Source: Bacteroidaceae bacterium (lineage in GTDB: Bacteria; Bacteroidota; Bacteroidia; Bacteroidales; Bacteroidaceae). Taken from it: 10,313 nt of DNA. The stretch lies in contig JAILIJ010000254.1 in assembly GCA_024695315.1 (NCBI GenBank), forward strand, positions 1-10,313, written 5' to 3'. Shown in pieces: positions 1-6,546 of the stretch (positions within the stretch are counted from its first letter, which is position 1; the number at the start of each line of letters is the position of its first letter). The translations under genes and the position numbers were made by a program. The notes below the pieces were generated by a model that saw nothing but the letters and a program-made list of their open reading frames with translations, did no database searches and was not told where the DNA came from.

Positions 1-208
1 TAGATTCTCCGTGTCCTCTATTATCATGAATTACACAAATAAATCCTTTGTTACTCATGAATTCCATGAAATTGATGTATCTTTCCTTATGTTCACACAT
101 TCCGTGAACTATCTGAAAAATTCCTATTGGTTCCCTACCCTTAGGTTCTATTACCAAAACAGAAAGTGGAATATCATCTGATAAACTTTTTATAATATGT
201 TTTTCCAT
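1..208 (-). CDS. Alpha/beta hydrolase, monoacylglycerol lipase/lysophospholipase-like (N-terminal part; 3' end outside window)
   Basis: Reading the minus strand from the ATG at 208 gives 69 open codons that run off the left edge, beginning MEKHIIKSLSDDIPLSVLVI. Residues about 34-42 read IVHGMCEHK, the oxyanion-hole HG followed by the EH typical of Hydrolase_4 (serine aminopeptidase S33) enzymes. Residues about 58-69 read ICVIHDNRGHGES, matching the D-x-R-G-H-G-x-S block that precedes the nucleophile elbow in monoacylglycerol lipases and PldB-type lysophospholipases. The catalytic Ser, Asp and His would lie beyond the window and cannot be checked. There is no signal peptide, so the enzyme is probably cytoplasmic; hydrolysis of monoacylglycerols or lysophospholipids is the family role, and the true substrate is unknown. 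The gene begins 29 nt after the stop of the TPR/AraC regulator on the same strand with no hairpin between them, so the two are probably co-transcribed. Confidence 0.85.
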   Translation of the reverse strand, partial: MEKHIIKSLSDDIPLSVLVIEPKGREPIGIFQIVHGMCEHKERYINFMEFMSNKGFICVIHDNRGHGES

Positions 209-237
209 TTATATATAAATATTTATGTATTAAATAT

Positions 238-1950
238 CTACTGGCCTCTAAACGAACTTGGAGCTATACCAAAATGTCGTGTAAAATTACGATGGAAAGT
301 TACATAACTATTTATTCCACATTCCATGGCTATAGCTTCAATAGTATATTCTGGGTGTTCCTTAATAAGTTTAGCCGCATAATCTAAACGTAAAGAAGTA
401 ATATACTCCTTGAAACTTGATCCTGTATAGTTCTCAAATTTTTTTGAAAAAGTTCTTTTTTGAATATGCAATTCATCAAGCAAAGTATCACGGTTGAAAT
501 TTGGATCTGTAAATAGTTCTCGAGAAGATAGTTCATAAATGAAACGTGCTATTTGTGCATCGTCCTTACTCTCAACTTCTTTTGAAGTTTCTGATGAATT
601 TACTTCATCTTCCTCGTCCTTCGTTTCGGACTCTATTTCAGATTTTCCTATTTGCTGCGCCCTACTCTGCTCATCAGCATCTTGTTTTGCATATTTCTCC
701 CCTTCGAGCTTCAACACCATCTTTTTAGAAGTGATATATTTGTCTATACATAGCGCTAATGCCTTGTTTTTTTTCTTTACAGCATTATAGCGTGATAGTC
801 CAAGAATGCAGCAGATTAGAATAGCCACGATTATTACAGCACTAAGGATGAGATATGAACGTTGACGTATTAGTATTTCGTCCTTTTTCTTTAATTGGTT
901 TAACGAGTCAATCTCTTTTGTCATTTCTGCAAGCTCCACATTGAATGACACGTTAGAGATAGAATCCTCAAGCCTTTCTAATTTATCTTTATATGAGAAT
1001 GCCATTTTCCAATCGTTCATTTTCGAATACACCTCGATAAGATAAGTATATTTAGTTTTTTCTGTACTTATATCCTCACATCTCTTAAGAGCCTCGATAA
1101 ATCTTCCATTCATCGTGAAATAAAGCGCATCAATATAAGGGGCATGAAGGTTATAAATCGACATGTTTGTAGTTCTCGTATCCTTAAAACGATTATATGC
1201 TTCGGTAAATTTATCTTTGTCATTTATTCTATAGTACGTGCGTGCCTGAGTGACAAGTAATAATGGAGTTTTGCTATGAACCCTTAAACCTTTTTCTGAG
1301 TATTTTATTGCATTCTCATAATCTTTTTGTTCATAATAACATTCAGCAATATACGCGTATAGGTGAGCTTTTGATTTTGCTGAAGTCTCTGGAGTTTTCT
1401 CTGCATACTCAAGAGCTTTTTTGTAATATTCAACAGCCCTTTTGTAATTATGTTTTTTCCAGAAAATAATTGCTGTTGCATAATATCCACTTCGAAGCCC
1501 GTTAAGATCACCGGTCTTTTTAGCATCATCCAGCAGTTTACTTGCGGCCTCTTGTGCTTGTCTCATATATGAAGTGTTTGTATAGAAATATACTTCATTA
1601 AGCATCAGCATGTAGTATCTACTATTATAGCCAAGTTGCTTTGCAAGTTTTTGTGATTTTTTATTCGTAGAAAAGAAATGTAAAGAATCATTTTTATAGA
1701 AAAAGTGAAGTCCACGAATTGACGATGCGAAATATTTAAATTTATCCGCATTATCTTCAATAGCCAGGTTATCAAGTGAGTCTGCGAAACTAAGAACCCA
1801 GACATTGTCTGCGCTTTTCAGAGCCAACTGATACCTTTGTCGAAGAGGTTCTGGCTGAACATTCCAAAAATCGTCTCCTTCATCACAATAGGAAGGGATG
1901 GATAACATGAAGGAAAACATTAAAATCAAAATTCGTGATAAACAATTCAT
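238..1950 (-). CDS. Membrane-spanning TPR sensor / AraC-type transcriptional regulator
   Basis: This 570-aa protein has four visible parts. Residues 1-22 form a signal peptide or signal anchor ending near PSYC-DEGDD. Residues about 100-330 are helical TPR-type repeats, clearest at 154-187 and 195-228 with the AxxxYxxxxYxxAxxxxxxAL pattern. Residues 365-386 (SYLILSAVIIVAILICCILG) are one transmembrane helix followed by a basic stop-transfer stretch. A charged, glutamate-rich linker at about 405-465 leads to an AraC/XylS double helix-turn-helix at 466-568, including the family-typical IAMECGINSYVTFHRNFTRHFG. The inferred topology is periplasmic TPR and cytoplasmic HTH, a one-component regulator that carries a signal across the inner membrane; no histidine kinase or receiver domain is present. 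Such TPR-TM-AraC proteins are common in Bacteroidota and their ligands are mostly unknown. It is divergent from the CMD gene and upstream of the partial hydrolase, which are its likeliest targets. Confidence 0.88.
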   Translation of the reverse strand: MNCLSRILILMFSFMLSIPSYCDEGDDFWNVQPEPLRQRYQLALKSADNVWVLSFADSLDNLAIEDNADKFKYFASSIRGLHFFYKNDSLHFFSTNKKSQKLAKQLGYNSRYYMLMLNEVYFYTNTSYMRQAQEAASKLLDDAKKTGDLNGLRSGYYATAIIFWKKHNYKRAVEYYKKALEYAEKTPETSAKSKAHLYAYIAECYYEQKDYENAIKYSEKGLRVHSKTPLLLVTQARTYYRINDKDKFTEAYNRFKDTRTTNMSIYNLHAPYIDALYFTMNGRFIEALKRCEDISTEKTKYTYLIEVYSKMNDWKMAFSYKDKLERLEDSISNVSFNVELAEMTKEIDSLNQLKKKDEILIRQRSYLILSAVIIVAILICCILGLSRYNAVKKKNKALALCIDKYITSKKMVLKLEGEKYAKQDADEQSRAQQIGKSEIESETKDEEDEVNSSETSKEVESKDDAQIARFIYELSSRELFTDPNFNRDTLLDELHIQKRTFSKKFENYTGSSFKEYITSLRLDYAAKLIKEHPEYTIEAIAMECGINSYVTFHRNFTRHFGIAPSSFRGQ

Positions 1951-2015
1951 ATTTTCGGGTATAATAATTTACTTCTATTTCGTATTTCTATTTCTTCTTC
2001 GTTGAAAATCTGCCG

Positions 2016-2023
2016 TAAAGATA
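2016..2023 (-). promoter_or_regulatory. Probable -7 box of the TPR/AraC regulator gene
   Basis: On the minus strand this reads TATCTTTA followed by CGGC, one base from the Bacteroidota consensus TAnnTTTG and in the common TATCTTTGCGGC context. It predicts a transcript start near 2010 and a leader of about 60 nt before the ATG at 1950. No clear -33 TTTG is seen 19-21 bp upstream, so the call rests on the -7 box alone. Confidence 0.5.
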
Positions 2024-2098
2024 GAGAAAACTTTTGAGACATCACTATAAAAAACGTAAAAAAATCATATATTATATAATAAGATGAGATTTTTTTTT

Positions 2099-2106
2099 TA
2101 CCTTTG
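2099..2106 (+). promoter_or_regulatory. -7 box of the CMD-family gene
   Basis: TACCTTTG matches the Bacteroidota TAnnTTTG element exactly and is followed by CGGA. It predicts transcription from about 2111-2114 and a leader of about 20 nt before the ATG at 2131. It also decides the start codon: the in-frame TTG at 2104 lies inside this box and so would not be on the message. No convincing -33 TTTG is visible upstream; an AT-only palindrome (ATTATATAAT, 2071-2080) lies there instead. Confidence 0.65.
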
Positions 2107-2130
2107 CGGAGAATCAAAACACTATCATCA

Positions 2131-2913
2131 ATGAAAGAAATAAAAATAACCGAAAGAGCGCATAAAGAAATTAAGAAACTCTTTTCTTATCGCAATCAGG
2201 TTAATACCCTGCACAACGATCCTGAATTAACACAGGTCTTTGATAATTTCGCCTTTGATGAGTCGCTCAAACTCACAGAAGGTCCAGTACTTGAGCAGAC
2301 ACGTCTTATGTGCATTCTCGCATCAACTATAGGATGTAATGCCAAGACGGAATTTAGACTTCATGTCGACGCATGTCTTAATGTAGGCATAAAGCCAAGT
2401 ACAGTAAGAGAAATTGTATATCAAGCTGTACCTTTTGTTGGATTTTCTCGTGTTGTCGACTATATTCCAATTATGAATGAAGTATTTGCAAATAATGATA
2501 TACGCCTTCCATTACATGACCACTCAACAACTAATGCTGAAAATAGACTTGAGAAAGGCAAAGAAGCAATCGACGCTATTTTTGGACAGGGTACGGTGGA
2601 AAATATGCTTTCAACATCGCCTAAGGGACAGGAACATATAGTGGAATTTATAGAAAGTTATTGTTTTGGAGATTTTTACACTAGAACAGGTATTGACTTG
2701 CAGCACAGAGAACTTATAACATTCTGTCTCCTTGCATCTATGGGAGGATGTGAACCACAGCTACAATCACATGCCGTAGCCAATAAGAATGTAGGAACAA
2801 CTAAAACTGAAATGGTGGCAGCAATAACAGCTATGCTTCCATGGATCGGATTTCCACGCTCACTTAATGCTTTGCATGTCGTAAACCAGGCTTATGCCGA
2901 AAAACTCATTTGA
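2131..2913 (+). CDS. Tandem carboxymuconolactone decarboxylase (CMD/AhpD-fold) family protein
   Basis: From the ATG at 2131 the protein is 260 aa, with no signal peptide, so it is cytoplasmic. It contains two copies of the CMD fold, at about residues 30-120 and 165-255. The copies align internally: GCNAKTEFRLHVDACLNVG (68-86) against GGCEPQLQSHAVANKNVG (205-222), and VPFVGFSRVVD against LPWIGFPRSLN. Each keeps the conserved core histidine (His78, His214) and one cysteine (Cys69, Cys207). Neither copy has the CxxC pair used by AhpD peroxidases, so an alkylhydroperoxidase role is unlikely; family members act as lactone decarboxylases or redox-related enzymes and the substrate here is unknown. 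Length and two-domain layout are normal for Bacteroidales CMD proteins. A longer form starting at TTG 2104 is rejected because that codon lies in the promoter. The gene is divergent from the TPR/AraC regulator and is followed by a hairpin, so it is probably monocistronic. Confidence 0.85.
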   Translation: MKEIKITERAHKEIKKLFSYRNQVNTLHNDPELTQVFDNFAFDESLKLTEGPVLEQTRLMCILASTIGCNAKTEFRLHVDACLNVGIKPSTVREIVYQAVPFVGFSRVVDYIPIMNEVFANNDIRLPLHDHSTTNAENRLEKGKEAIDAIFGQGTVENMLSTSPKGQEHIVEFIESYCFGDFYTRTGIDLQHRELITFCLLASMGGCEPQLQSHAVANKNVGTTKTEMVAAITAMLPWIGFPRSLNALHVVNQAYAEKLI

Positions 2914-2945
2914 TAATATACACACCTAGCGTGATAATATATCAT

Positions 2946-2976
2946 ACGGGAGCGGTCATGTGTTGATCGCTTCCGT
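2946..2976 (+). terminator. Stem-loop terminator after the CMD gene
   Basis: ACGGGAGCGGTCA (2946-2958) pairs with TGATCGCTTCCGT (2964-2976) over 13 bp with two G-U wobbles and a 5-nt loop. It begins 33 nt after the CMD stop codon. The T-tract is poor (TCATCAATAAAA follows), so it may act mainly as a 3'-end stabiliser or an inefficient terminator. Confidence 0.6.
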
Positions 2977-3053
2977 TCATCAATAAAATGTAATTGTACT
3001 AAACTTTCAAAAAAATGAATATGAAGAAATGACTTGATAAGATGAACATAAAA

Positions 3054-3080
3054 TAGCTACTTAGAGTACTTCCGTGGCTA
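3054..3080 (+). promoter_or_regulatory. Weak stem-loop in the leader region of the surface-protein operon
   Basis: TAGCTAC (3054-3060) can pair with GTGGCTA (3074-3080), 7 bp with one wobble and a 13-nt loop. It lies 75 nt before the start of the 771-aa gene. The rest of the 242-nt gap 2914-3155 shows no further gene. Whether the hairpin lies on the message depends on the unmapped promoter, so it may be chance. Confidence 0.2.
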
Positions 3081-3099
3081 AATTCCTAACTCTTTTTTA

Positions 3100-3107
3100 T
3101 AATTTTA
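3100..3107 (+). promoter_or_regulatory. Possible -7 box of the surface-protein operon
   Basis: TAATTTTA fits TAnnTTTG except for the last base and lies 49 bp before the ATG at 3156. The surrounding sequence is very AT-rich, so a chance match is quite possible, and no -33 element is evident. Confidence 0.25.
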
Positions 3108-3155
3108 CATATATAGTATCAGGTAAATATTTCTTCAAAAATAAATTTTACAAAA

Positions 3156-5471
3156 ATGAAAAAATTCATAGCCTTATTCATTACCTGCTTAATTACACAA
3201 CTGCAGATGTTGGCGCAAGAGACCAGCATAACAACCGTATTTTCATTACAAGAGAGCGACACAATCGATATTTATGCTAATTGTGACACTTGTCTCACTA
3301 TTTCATATTACGACAACAAAGAATTACCAGGAACATGGGATGTTATGTTCTCTGGAAATACAGAAATAAGTGCCAAAGTCATTCAAACAGATACCATTGA
3401 TGGTAAAATTGTAAAGACAATTCTTTTTACACCGAAAAAAGAAATTTTTTCATCTGTCCATATAAATGAAGTCTACGTTTCGCTCGTCAACTATGGAGTC
3501 ACTAACGAAGAAGAACTGATTTTTGGTGTAGAAACAGAGGAAGAACGAGAATATTACTTTACAGAAAGTAAGAAAACTGTGTTCCGTATCTTCCCTGCCC
3601 CAGTAGCAATGACTCAGATATGGCTTATGGATAGTTTAACTGATAAAACCGGGTATATTTTCCACGGATATATCGATGATTCGCAGCCAAATGTCACTAT
3701 TGACAGTCTATACTCATACAATACTCATGCGGTACGTATTCCTATACCTAAATTTTCAGATGATATCTCTGAGTGGAAATGGAATGTTAATGGACTCGCT
3801 CAGGATACTGTGTCACCTTTTCTTTATGAATTTACAGAAGAGGATAGTGATGAAGATGGCAAACTGTGTATTTTCAATATAAATGTAGAAAATAGGCTTA
3901 AATACGGGAAGTCTGTATTCTTTGGACAAGCAAAAGTCAAATGTCTCGTTTATCCAAAACCTGAGGCAGGCATTACAACTGTTGTTGAAACATATAGTGG
4001 AAAAACTGACGGATTCAAACTTTTCTTCAACGGAGGAGTTAAAAACATGTGGTCACATTTTTTTACGAATTCAGACGGTGTGATTATTAACGACGAAGAT
4101 ATAGAAAACATCACAAAGGTTGTTGATGAATATTCTGTCTTCTCCTATTTTGCATACGTACAGAATGGATCAAGTAGAACAGGGTATTATGCAGGAGCAG
4201 ACTCTCTTTATTTTGTAGTTTGGCCAGAACCACAAGCAATTATGACTCCACAGTATGATGGAGATTCTCTTATTTTTGATTCAATAAATGCTGCATACTC
4301 TCTTGAATGCTATGATGGAGACACAGTAGATATTGCTTTTCTAAAGCATGGTGGGTATCAGGGGAACGCACTTGGATGGACTATAAATATTGAAGATTCT
4401 GTTTTTGATGTTACTCTATCTGATAATTCATACGTCAGATACCCTATAAGCATTCCTAATAATGCCGAAAAATGTGATGATGGATCATATAAGTTCACTT
4501 TGCTTGTAAAAATAAAAAATAGTTATACTGGAAATTATAATTCACGTACAGAAATGTGGTATGCTGACTCATGCTACATATCTGTTAAAGCTTGGCCTGC
4601 AAGTGGTTGGGATATTGATTTTACACTTCAAGACAAAAATCAGCAACGCAATATGTCGTCTGGAGTAGCGTCTATAAGAAACGGAAACGTGTTGCAAATG
4701 ATTTGTGATTCTGTTCAAGCTGCTTACAACACTCCAAAGAATACAATTTCATATTTTTGGAAAACTAATTCTGATATATATGTTAGTTCTAAAGATACAA
4801 CAGAAGGTATAATAAGCATTACTGACCTTGGGGCTATGTCTACAGAACAGCAAAATATAAATTTGCAGGTCAAAACATATAAACTTAATAAGAGTTTATG
4901 GACAACATCAACTGATGTTCATAAATATATTACAGTATATAATAAGCCTCACACTCCTACTTCACTTCTAATCAAAGGCAATGGAACAAGTAGCACTCTC
5001 ATAGCTATGTCTGATGTCTCTGATGCCGACATGATGCTATATGATTATTATCTTGTTTTTGGATACTTAGACAAACAAGGACAATTGCACGAGAAAGCAA
5101 AACATGTTGATGCAAAGGAAAATGTACGTTTTACGACAAACTTTTCTAGCGATGAAATCAACGATGTTGATAACAAATTCTTTGTTTATGCACAATGGTG
5201 TTATAATGATGGAGTTACCATAACGAGTGGTAAGCGATACATGGACGGAGTAGATGAAATGTGGGACGGATCTGATTATTCAGGAAATGGAGGAACTATA
5301 AGACTTGTTCGAGCTACAGAATATGCTGATGCTATAGATGTTAATAACGAAGAAAATCCTATAATTACTACAATATATTATACAGATGGCACAAAGGGAA
5401 ATAAACTCTTAAAGGGCATAAACATCGTTAAGATGGGTAATGGAGACACTAAGAAGATATTAATTAAATAA
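3156..5471 (+). CDS. Large secreted multi-module (Ig/PKD-like) surface protein with T9SS-like C-terminal tail
   Basis: This 771-aa protein starts with a typical signal peptide (residues 1-20, MKKFIALFITCLITQLQMLA, cut before QETS). The rest is Thr-, Asp- and aromatic-rich beta-type sequence. A strand ending in a Pro-containing linker recurs: VFRIFPAPVA (about 142-151), VKCLVYPKPEA (261-271), YFVVWPEPQA (352-361), ISVKAWPASG (475-484) and YITVYNKPHT (591-600). The spacing of about 90-120 residues suggests tandem Ig- or PKD-like domains, which often end this way in Bacteroidota. The last about 37 residues (YYTDGTKGNKLLKGINIVKM, then NGDTKKILIK) resemble the type A sorting tail of T9SS cargo, so export to the cell surface is inferred. 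No catalytic motif was recognised; adhesion, glycan binding or a structural role are all open. The stop is 14 nt from the next start, so it forms an operon with the barrel protein. Specific function unknown. Confidence 0.85.
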   Translation: MKKFIALFITCLITQLQMLAQETSITTVFSLQESDTIDIYANCDTCLTISYYDNKELPGTWDVMFSGNTEISAKVIQTDTIDGKIVKTILFTPKKEIFSSVHINEVYVSLVNYGVTNEEELIFGVETEEEREYYFTESKKTVFRIFPAPVAMTQIWLMDSLTDKTGYIFHGYIDDSQPNVTIDSLYSYNTHAVRIPIPKFSDDISEWKWNVNGLAQDTVSPFLYEFTEEDSDEDGKLCIFNINVENRLKYGKSVFFGQAKVKCLVYPKPEAGITTVVETYSGKTDGFKLFFNGGVKNMWSHFFTNSDGVIINDEDIENITKVVDEYSVFSYFAYVQNGSSRTGYYAGADSLYFVVWPEPQAIMTPQYDGDSLIFDSINAAYSLECYDGDTVDIAFLKHGGYQGNALGWTINIEDSVFDVTLSDNSYVRYPISIPNNAEKCDDGSYKFTLLVKIKNSYTGNYNSRTEMWYADSCYISVKAWPASGWDIDFTLQDKNQQRNMSSGVASIRNGNVLQMICDSVQAAYNTPKNTISYFWKTNSDIYVSSKDTTEGIISITDLGAMSTEQQNINLQVKTYKLNKSLWTTSTDVHKYITVYNKPHTPTSLLIKGNGTSSTLIAMSDVSDADMMLYDYYLVFGYLDKQGQLHEKAKHVDAKENVRFTTNFSSDEINDVDNKFFVYAQWCYNDGVTITSGKRYMDGVDEMWDGSDYSGNGGTIRLVRATEYADAIDVNNEENPIITTIYYTDGTKGNKLLKGINIVKMGNGDTKKILIK
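3228..4955 (+). repeat. Tandem protein modules each ending in a V-x-x-[FYW]P-x-P-like strand
   Basis: This marks the coding region for residues about 25-600 of the 771-aa protein, where five approximate modules end in related strands (FPAP, YPKP, WPEP, WPAS, YNKP) at residues about 147, 266, 357, 480 and 596. The DNA is not visibly repetitive, so the modules are old and diverged. Boundaries are approximate. Confidence 0.5.
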
Positions 5472-5485
5472 AACTAAATCTAACT

Positions 5486-6391
5486 ATGACAAAGAAGGGT
5501 ATTTTTACATTACTTTTTATAACACTTTGGGCTTGTCTCAACACAGCCCATGCACAATATAAATATTACGTTAAAGATAGCAAGTTTGCCATGAGGTATA
5601 ATGTGGACCTCGGACTTTGGGATACACATTCTCTCAAAAGCGATGTGGAGGGACTCGATGTATCTTCTAAACACGCTAATATCGGTGTTGACTTTGGCTA
5701 TCTTTTTGCAGAGAAAGGAAATAATCTCTATGGCATTTTTACTGGTGTTAATCTTGGAAATTCTTTCTTTAATTCCAAACTTAATTGTCCAGACTACTAC
5801 TTTACAACTGATCAGGATGTAGATGAAGATACATACGAGAGGCACTACCAAAATCTTAATATGAAACAAGAGATTTGGACTAAAGATATAACTATCCCTT
5901 TATATATTGATATGACCATGCCAATATATAAGCGTCTATGTTTTTATGCAGATCTCGGATTAAAATTTAATGTAAATATTTATAAAAAGGTAGAGTCTGC
6001 TTCTGGTAATGCTTATGTCTTTGGAGTATATCCACAGTATGACAATATGATAATGGATGAGACTTGGGGATTCAACGGATTTGGAAATACTGTATTCTCA
6101 GACTCCGAAAGTGATAATAATGTTAAGGTCAATACTTTGACAACTGATTTTTTTGCTGGTTTAGGATTACGTTTTATTCATCCAAGCGAACAGCATTTGG
6201 TATGGGAACTCGGAGTCAATTATAGTGCACAGCTCAACAATACTTTCAAAGCAGATACAGGTGATAAACTCGTATATAACACAATAGATACGGGAAATAA
6301 CACAGAGCACATGTGTAGTCTTACAAACATACTCAACAAGTCAAAAAGAAATGCTTTACTCCTTCATATCTCTGTTATGATGAAGTTCTGA
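5486..6391 (+). CDS. Outer-membrane beta-barrel protein, partner of the upstream surface protein
   Basis: This 301-aa protein has a Sec signal peptide ending AHA-QYKYY (cut after residue 23). The rest alternates polar and hydrophobic residues with aromatic girdles, for example ANIGVDFGYLFA (64-75), NLYGIFTGVNLG (80-91), LCFYADLGLKFNV (151-163), TDFFAGLGLRFI (220-231) and HLVWELGVNYSAQL (237-250). It ends in LLLHISVMMKF, with the terminal phenylalanine expected of a BAM-recognised beta signal. An 8-10 strand barrel of the OMP_b-brl type is therefore likely. Cys17 is not a lipobox because Trp precedes it at -2. The gene starts 14 nt after the 771-aa gene and is followed by a strong terminator, so it is the second gene of a two-gene operon. 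An anchor or assembly partner for the modular protein is plausible by analogy, but the PorP/SprF signature was not seen. Ligand and function are unknown. Confidence 0.82.
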   Translation: MTKKGIFTLLFITLWACLNTAHAQYKYYVKDSKFAMRYNVDLGLWDTHSLKSDVEGLDVSSKHANIGVDFGYLFAEKGNNLYGIFTGVNLGNSFFNSKLNCPDYYFTTDQDVDEDTYERHYQNLNMKQEIWTKDITIPLYIDMTMPIYKRLCFYADLGLKFNVNIYKKVESASGNAYVFGVYPQYDNMIMDETWGFNGFGNTVFSDSESDNNVKVNTLTTDFFAGLGLRFIHPSEQHLVWELGVNYSAQLNNTFKADTGDKLVYNTIDTGNNTEHMCSLTNILNKSKRNALLLHISVMMKF

Positions 6392-6422
6392 TATTCTTTA
6401 ACTTTTGCTGATGAAATAAACG

Positions 6423-6454
6423 GTCCATGAATGTTTTTTGCTTCATGGACTTTT
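6423..6454 (+). terminator. Rho-independent terminator of the surface-protein/barrel operon
   Basis: GTCCATGAA (6423-6431) pairs perfectly with TTCATGGAC (6442-6450) around a 10-nt T-rich loop, followed at once by TTTTATTATTTTT. AATAAA before the stem can add pairs with TTTATT after it. It begins 32 nt after the barrel gene stop and separates the operon from the permease gene. Confidence 0.85.
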
Positions 6455-6514
6455 ATTATTTTTGGTATTATGATATTAACGGAATATAGAATATATATAC
6501 CCGAAATTAATTTG

Positions 6515-6522
6515 TATCTTTG
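6515..6522 (+). promoter_or_regulatory. -7 box of the EamA-family permease gene
   Basis: TATCTTTG, followed by CGC, is a perfect Bacteroidota TAnnTTTG element 25 bp before the ATG at 6547, predicting a leader of about 20 nt. The upstream -33 region is AT-rich (ATATATATAC) without a clear TTTG. Confidence 0.7.
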
Positions 6523-6546
6523 CGCAATATTTTAAGGTAAAATGAT

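Noticed and set aside
539..790. Serine-rich plus-strand ORF of 83 aa opposite the regulator
   Set aside because: It is the complement of the acidic linker and membrane-proximal coding region of the TPR/AraC gene, which has far stronger protein evidence.
2104..2130. TTG-initiated extension of the CMD protein by nine residues
   Set aside because: The TTG lies inside the TACCTTTG promoter box, so it would not be transcribed; ATG 2131 gives the normal family start.
5510..5869. 119-aa minus-strand ORF opposite the barrel gene
   Set aside because: It shadows the signal peptide and first strands of a well-supported barrel protein and has no recognisable domain.
5486..6391. PorP/SprF-family T9SS membrane protein
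   Set aside because: Length and position after a secreted protein fit, but the conserved N-terminal PorP/SprF motif (DPxFSQY followed by NPAYAG) is absent; kept as a generic barrel.
3156..6391. SusC/SusD-type polysaccharide utilisation locus
   Set aside because: The first protein is not a lipoprotein and shows no SusD helical features; the barrel is far too short for a TonB-dependent receptor and has no plug domain.
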